Part shown: piece by piece, positions 59,806 to 64,000 of the stretch
Layout: every line of letters starts with the position of its first letter
Numbering within the stretch: position 1 is the first letter of the stretch
Source of the DNA: UBA2970 sp965221075
GTDB taxonomy: Bacteria; Verrucomicrobiota; Verrucomicrobiia; Limisphaerales; AAA164-E04
Assembly: GCA_965221075.1 (NCBI GenBank)
Contig: OZ244865.1
Coordinates: 930,001 to 994,000 of the forward strand
Direction: 5' to 3'
DNA: 64,000 nt
Position numbers and translations under genes: made by a program
Notes under the pieces: model-generated
Database searches by the model: none
Told to the model about the DNA's origin: nothing
What the model saw: the letters and a program-made list of their open reading frames with translations, nothing else

Positions 59806-61883
59806 CCGGCCCCGCTGAGGATCGCCCCGCCGGCCGGGAGGCCCGGATCGACCTTCTCCTGGAGGCCTGGGAGGAGGCTCGAGGCCAGGGCCGGGAGGTA
59901 GCGGTGGAGGATCTCTGCCGGGAGCGGCCGGAGCTGGAGGCGGAGGTGCGCGCCCGCATCCGGCGGCTGGAGCGGATCGGGGGCCTGATGGAGCGGGAGA
60001 CGGGACCCGACCCCAGCCAGGAGCTCGAGCCGCTGCCCTGCACCGAAGTCGAACTGAGCTCCTCCCTGGAGGATCTGACCTTCCTGGAGCAGGGCGGCAT
60101 GGGGGTCCTGGGGCTGGCCCGGGATCCCCGCCTGGAGCGCAATGTGGTGGTCAAGTTCCTCCGCTCCTCCAGCGACAGCCCCGCGGGGCGGGAGCGGTTC
60201 CTCAACGAGGCCAGGGTGACCGGCGGCCTCGACCATCCCGGAGTGCTGCCGGTCTACGGCTTCGGCCGGGCGGAGGGACAGCGTCCCTTCTACGCCATGC
60301 GCCATGTGAGCGGGCGCACTCTGGAGAAGGAGATCGACGAGTACCATCGCCAGGGCCGCTACCGCAGGAGAGGGGAGCAGAACCAGGCCCTGGCCCACCT
60401 GCTGGGGCGCTTCGTGTCGGTGGCCTACACCATCGCCTACGCCCACGAGCAGGGGATCGTGCACTGCGACCTCAAGCCCCAGAACATCCTCCTGGGCTCC
60501 TTCGGGGAGACCTACGTGATCGACTGGGGCCTCTCGGTCTCCTGCCTCGCCCAGGACCGGAAGACCGCCACCTGGGGCTCCGGCACCCAGGGATACAGCC
60601 ATCCCCGGCAGCTCTCTGGCGACGCTCCGCCCAGCCCGGCCTGGGACATCTACAGCCTGGGCGCCATTCTCTGCCGGCTCCTGACCGGCCAGTCCCCGGG
60701 CAAGGGGTGCTTCCGCCCGAAGCGGGGCGTTCCCCCCGCCCTGGCCAGCATCGCCCGCCACGCCCTGGGCGAGGACCTCGACGACGCCTACCGGGGGGCC
60801 CGCGAAGTGGCCGAGGAGGTGGAGCGCTACCTGGCGGGGGAGCCGGTGCGGGTCCACTCCGAGACCCTGGGCGAGAGGGCGCTGCGCTGGCAGCGCAGCC
60901 ACCAGGCGGCGGCCAAGGCCGCTGGAGGACTCCTGCTGCTGCTCGTCGCGGTGCTCGCCGCCGGCCTGTTCTCCCTGTGGCTCTTCGCCGGGGCGATGGA
61001 GCGGCAGAGGCGCGAGTCGCTGGAGACCGCGGCGGGCTTCGCGGCCCAGACCGTGGCCCTGGAGATGAACAACCGCTGGCAGGCGCTCAGGCTGGCCTCC
61101 CGGGACTCCCGCCTGCTGGAGGCCCTGGAGGGCCTGGAGGCCGGCGGAAGCCTCGACGGCTTCCAGGAGGGCCTGCAGAACCGGATCCGCTTCCACCGCA
61201 ACGCCAACCCGGAGCTCCGGTCGGCCTCGTGGTTCCTCTGCGACGCGGAGGGGAGGCAGGTGGCCCGCTCTCCCCTCAGCCGCTCCCTGGGCAAGAACTA
61301 CGCCCATCGGGACTACTTCCACGGCAACGGCAGGGACTACGCCGAGTCGGTCCCGGGGGATCCCCCATGGATCGACCGTCCCCATCATTCCGTGGTCTAC
61401 CGCAGCACTTCCGACGACTCGCTCAAGGTGGCCTATTCGGTGCCGGTCTACCTCAATCCCGGCACCGACTCGGAGCGATTCCTGGGAGTGATCGGCATGT
61501 CGGTCCGGCTGGGCGAATTCAGCTTCGTGCGCCGGAGGAACCTGCAGGGGCACCACCTGATCCTGGCGGATCTGCGCGAGGACTGGCTGGAGGACCGGGC
61601 CCGCCGGGGGCTTGTCCTCCACCATCCCGGACTGGGAGAGCGGATCCAGGAATCCGGCGAGGAGCGGAACCGCCCTCGGCTGGAGGACGCCCTGGTGCAG
61701 CGCCTGCGCAGCCTGGGGGAGGAGGAGGCCGGCTTCCACCTGGAGGACTTCGTCGATCCGCTCTTCCCCAGCCAGCCGGGCACCTGGGCCGCGTTCGTGC
61801 GCGTGCGCACCGAGTCCGGCGGGGAGAGATCCCGGGATTCGGGATGGGCGGTGATCGTCCAGGAGGAGGGCCGATCCCCTTGA
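59802..61883 (+). CDS. Membrane Ser/Thr protein kinase with extracellular sensor domain
   Basis: 693 residues. After a ~90-residue acidic leader comes a Hanks-type kinase domain (~90-345) with LEQGGMGVLGLARDP, the ATP Lys in VVKFLRSS, the catalytic loop HCDLKPQNILLG (HRD changed to HCD) and the metal site VIDWGLS (DFG changed to DWG). One membrane segment follows (LLLLLVAVLAAGLFSLWLF, ~375-395), then ~300 residues outside the membrane resembling a Cache/PAS-like sensor (SWFLCDAEGRQVARSPLS, KNYAHRDYFHGNGRDYAES, VAYSVPVYLNPG, LGVIGMSVRLGEF). It would pass an external signal, probably to the sigma factor encoded just before. Confidence 0.88.
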   Translation: MTGPAEDRPAGREARIDLLLEAWEEARGQGREVAVEDLCRERPELEAEVRARIRRLERIGGLMERETGPDPSQELEPLPCTEVELSSSLEDLTFLEQGGMGVLGLARDPRLERNVVVKFLRSSSDSPAGRERFLNEARVTGGLDHPGVLPVYGFGRAEGQRPFYAMRHVSGRTLEKEIDEYHRQGRYRRRGEQNQALAHLLGRFVSVAYTIAYAHEQGIVHCDLKPQNILLGSFGETYVIDWGLSVSCLAQDRKTATWGSGTQGYSHPRQLSGDAPPSPAWDIYSLGAILCRLLTGQSPGKGCFRPKRGVPPALASIARHALGEDLDDAYRGAREVAEEVERYLAGEPVRVHSETLGERALRWQRSHQAAAKAAGGLLLLLVAVLAAGLFSLWLFAGAMERQRRESLETAAGFAAQTVALEMNNRWQALRLASRDSRLLEALEGLEAGGSLDGFQEGLQNRIRFHRNANPELRSASWFLCDAEGRQVARSPLSRSLGKNYAHRDYFHGNGRDYAESVPGDPPWIDRPHHSVVYRSTSDDSLKVAYSVPVYLNPGTDSERFLGVIGMSVRLGEFSFVRRRNLQGHHLILADLREDWLEDRARRGLVLHHPGLGERIQESGEERNRPRLEDALVQRLRSLGEEEAGFHLEDFVDPLFPSQPGTWAAFVRVRTESGGERSRDSGWAVIVQEEGRSP

Positions 61884-61914
61884 ACGCTGCAGGGCGGCGC
61901 CTGGGGCGGCGGGC

Positions 61915-63207
61915 ATGAAGGAGAGGCTGGACCGGTTCTTTTCCGTCGGCCGGAGGGGCAGCAGCCTGTCCACCGAGATCCTGGCCGGCCTGGCCACCTT
62001 CCTCTCCATGGCGTACATCGTGGTGGCCAATCCCCAGATTCTGGAGAAGGCGGGGATGGAGAGGAGCGACGTGTTCGTGGCCACCTGCCTGTCGGCCGCC
62101 CTGGCCTCCCTGCTGATGGGCTTGTGGGCCAACCTCCCGATCGCCCTGGCTCCGGGCATGGGCATCAACGCCTACTTCGCCTTCGAGCTGGCCCCCAGGG
62201 ACGACTGGAGGACGGCCCTGGGAGTGGTGTTCGTCTCGGGCGTGATCTTCCTGGCGCTGAGCCTTCTGCCAGTGCGGCGGTGGATCCTGGACGGGATACC
62301 GCTGAGCCTCAAGCGGGCCATCGCGGCCGGCGTGGGCCTCTTCCTGTTCCTCCTGGGGCTCAAGCAGGCGGGGATCGTGGTGGACCACGAGGACACCCTG
62401 GTGGCCCTGGGAGACCTGTCCAGCTGGCCGGCGGCCATCTGCCTGGCGACCCTGTGCCTGATGGTGGTCCTCTCCGGCCGGAAGGTGCCCGGAGCGGTGA
62501 TCCTGGCCATCGCGGCGGGCTCCTTCATGGGGCTGGCCCTGGGCGCCTCGGAATGGAAGGGATGGGCGGAAATGCCCTCCCTGCCCGGGACCTTCCTGGA
62601 GCTGGACTGGCGGGGGGCCCTGGAACCGAGCCTGCTGCCGGCCATCCTCGCCCTGCTGATCGTCGACCTGTTCGACTCCTCGGGCACCCTGGTGGGTGTC
62701 TCCCACCAGGCGGGCCTGCTGGACAAGGACGGCCGCCTGCCCCGGATCAAGCGGGCCTTCCTGGCCGACTCGACCGGCACGGTGGCCGGAGCGCTGGTGG
62801 GAACCTCGACGGTGACCAGCTACATCGAGAGCGCGGCCGGAACCGCCGCCGGAGGGCGCACCGGAATGGTTCCCGTCACCGTCGCCGCGCTGTTCCTGGG
62901 ATGCCTGTTCCTGGGCCCCCTGGCCGCTTCCGTGCCTGAATTCGCAGTGGCGCCCGCCCTCCTCTTCGTCGGATGCCTGATGATGCGCTCGCTCTCCCAG
63001 ATCGACTGGGATGACATCTTCGAGCTGGTCCCGGTGGCGATGCTGGCCCTGGCGATACCGCTGTCCTTCTCCATTACCGACGGAATCGGCATCGGCTTCC
63101 TCTGCTGGGTGGGCATCCGTCTCCTGGCCCTGCGCTTCAGGGAGATTCACCCCGCGGCCGCGGCCATCGCCCTTCTGTTCCTGGCCAAGTTCGCCTGGCT
63201 GGACTAG
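61915..63207 (+). CDS. AzgA-type purine (adenine/guanine/hypoxanthine) permease
   Basis: 430 residues and about 12-14 membrane segments. EILAGLATFLSMAYIVVANPQIL, LPIALAPGMGINAYFAF, DLFDSSGTLVGVSHQAGLLD and GTSTVTSYIESAAGTAAGGRTG are hallmark motifs of the NCS2 AzgA branch, which imports adenine, guanine or hypoxanthine with protons. The gene starts 31 bp after the kinase; co-transcription is possible. A hairpin lies 20 bp after its stop. It is the second NCS2 permease in the window and belongs to a different branch from the one at 22906. Confidence 0.94.
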   Translation: MKERLDRFFSVGRRGSSLSTEILAGLATFLSMAYIVVANPQILEKAGMERSDVFVATCLSAALASLLMGLWANLPIALAPGMGINAYFAFELAPRDDWRTALGVVFVSGVIFLALSLLPVRRWILDGIPLSLKRAIAAGVGLFLFLLGLKQAGIVVDHEDTLVALGDLSSWPAAICLATLCLMVVLSGRKVPGAVILAIAAGSFMGLALGASEWKGWAEMPSLPGTFLELDWRGALEPSLLPAILALLIVDLFDSSGTLVGVSHQAGLLDKDGRLPRIKRAFLADSTGTVAGALVGTSTVTSYIESAAGTAAGGRTGMVPVTVAALFLGCLFLGPLAASVPEFAVAPALLFVGCLMMRSLSQIDWDDIFELVPVAMLALAIPLSFSITDGIGIGFLCWVGIRLLALRFREIHPAAAAIALLFLAKFAWLD

Positions 63208-63226
63208 GCCCGCCTCCCCTGTGGCG

Positions 63227-63249
63227 CCCCTGGATTTCCGGTCCAGGGG
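63227..63249 (+). terminator. Hairpin after the purine permease gene
   Basis: CCCCTGGA, loop TTTCCGG, TCCAGGGG: a perfect 8-bp stem 20 bp after the stop codon. There is no T-run, so it is a candidate terminator only. Confidence 0.45.
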
Positions 63250-63723
63250 AGCAGTCCCCGGGAGAAGCCGGCCTGCCTTCCTGGACAGGATCCGGACGAT
63301 TCTGCCATGGCGACCCGGATCCCGTGCCGCGGACAGGCCTCGCCGCGCATCCGGACGCCCTTGCCCTTTTCAGAAGCCGGGCAGCGACGAGGGCAGCCCT
63401 CCTGCAGGGCGCTGCGGCGGCGTCCCTCCCTGGATATGCCCGGCCGATGCACGGATCCCTTGCCCGGCGCCGTCGGCAGGTTCCGGGCGGATGCGGACGG
63501 GAAGGGAGCCCGCTGCGCAGCCCGGTCCTACGGGACGCCGGATCCTCCGCCGGCCCTTCTTCTTCATCCAGTTGCCATCCGGGATCGTTGTGGGTAGAGT
63601 GGAACGGTCCAGGAGTTGTCCGAGCAGGCAGGGCGCCGGGGTCGTTCTCCCCCCCGGCGGCGCAAGCCGTGCGCCCGGAGGCAGCTCCCGTCTCCTGGCC
63701 GGATCGAACCTATTCCTGGCTCT
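63250..63723. other. Non-coding stretch before the last gene
   Basis: About 475 bp with no supported gene on either strand. No promoter of the TTGACC/TAGNNT type was found close to the next start codon. Confidence 0.35.
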
Positions 63724-64000
63724 ATGACCTTTCGCCGCCCGATGCTCGCGGTCCTGTCCCTCCTTGCATGGGGGGCGCACATGGCCGCCGAGGAGGAGCC
63801 CCAGCCACGTCCCGAGATACTCTCCATCCGCCTGGACGGAGCCGAACTGGTGGTCGAGGTGAGGGTGCCGGCGGAGATCAGGCAGGTGACCCTGGAGTCC
63901 CGGGGACGCCTGCTGGAGGGAAGCTGGATCCCCCGCCGGGTGGTGCGGACCAGCGGGGAGGAGGAGACGGTCTCGCTGAGGATCGAGCGGGACAGGGACA
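63724..64000 (+). CDS. Exported protein of unknown function, 5' part only
   Basis: The first 92 codons, cut by the window edge. A signal peptide is visible (MTFRRPMLAVLSLLAWGAHMAAEE), followed by a beta-rich segment (EILSIRLDGAELVVEVRVP, QVTLESRGRLLEGSWIPRRV) that looks like the start of an Ig-like or fibronectin-like domain. I do not recognise the family. The ATG at 63724 gives a standard signal peptide. Confidence 0.7.
   Translation, partial: MTFRRPMLAVLSLLAWGAHMAAEEEPQPRPEILSIRLDGAELVVEVRVPAEIRQVTLESRGRLLEGSWIPRRVVRTSGEEETVSLRIERDRD

Noticed and set aside
1..64000. tRNA or rRNA genes
   Set aside because: Scanned for GGTTCRANTCC-like T-loops and for rRNA signatures; the few TTCGA hits fall inside protein genes without cloverleaf partners.

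Overview
The window is GC-rich (by eye about two thirds G+C) and looks like the chromosome of a member of the Verrucomicrobiota (PVC superphylum). The evidence is the mix of families: prepilin-like proteins with the [24 protein letters not shown] start and a C-terminal H-x9-D motif, large secreted laminin-G-like proteins with a short Verrucomicrobia-style C-terminal tail, a PVC-type beta-propeller/HEAT/cytochrome c protein, a sodium:solute symporter with a kelch-like N-terminus, a sulfatase, a Tat-exported TIM-barrel isomerase, and an ECF sigma factor overlapping a membrane Ser/Thr kinase. The exact genus cannot be read from the window.

Layout. Positions 1-10194 hold a head-to-tail array, on the minus strand, of four very similar genes (the first cut by the window edge) for about 950-residue secreted proteins. 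Each protein has three laminin-G-like modules. The copies are mosaics of one another. Positions 10195-17474 hold a decayed prepilin gene, a large LamG/Ig-like secreted protein, an intact prepilin-like protein and a second prepilin remnant. Positions 17475-29132 hold a kelch-symporter gene divergent from a PVC cytochrome gene, followed by an NCS2 permease with an extra C-terminal domain, a ribose-type (CUT2) ABC importer and a class IV aminotransferase. Positions 29080-36020 hold Rex, an M1 metallopeptidase, a SulP transporter and a photolyase. A gene-poor stretch (36021-36982) leads to a lone C-terminal half of the type I-G (I-U) CRISPR protein Csb2, with no other cas gene or array visible.

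Positions 37831-45741 (minus strand) carry an assimilatory sulfate operon, cysH-cysC-cysD-(gap)-cysN, continuing into trpF, a CNNM/CorC transporter, miaB and a small membrane protein. A 24-bp palindrome overlaps the likely cysH promoter. A NYN/OST-HTH protein (45818-47113) is divergent from the translation cluster rpsP-khpA-trmD-rplS (47265-48925), which lacks rimM and runs on into an amidohydrolase and a dihydroorotate dehydrogenase-like gene. Then come, on the minus strand, a SurA-like foldase, serA, an NAD-dependent epimerase and a Tat-exported isomerase. A divergent sulfatase-GntP permease pair follows, then the ECF sigma/kinase pair, a purine permease and the start of an unrecognised exported protein.

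A recurrent promoter form is visible: TTGACC (or a variant with TCGA) spaced 16-19 bp from TAGNNT/CAGNNT. In several cases it sits only 9-15 nt before the start codon, which suggests very short or absent 5' leaders. No tRNA, rRNA, CRISPR array or intact insertion sequence was seen.
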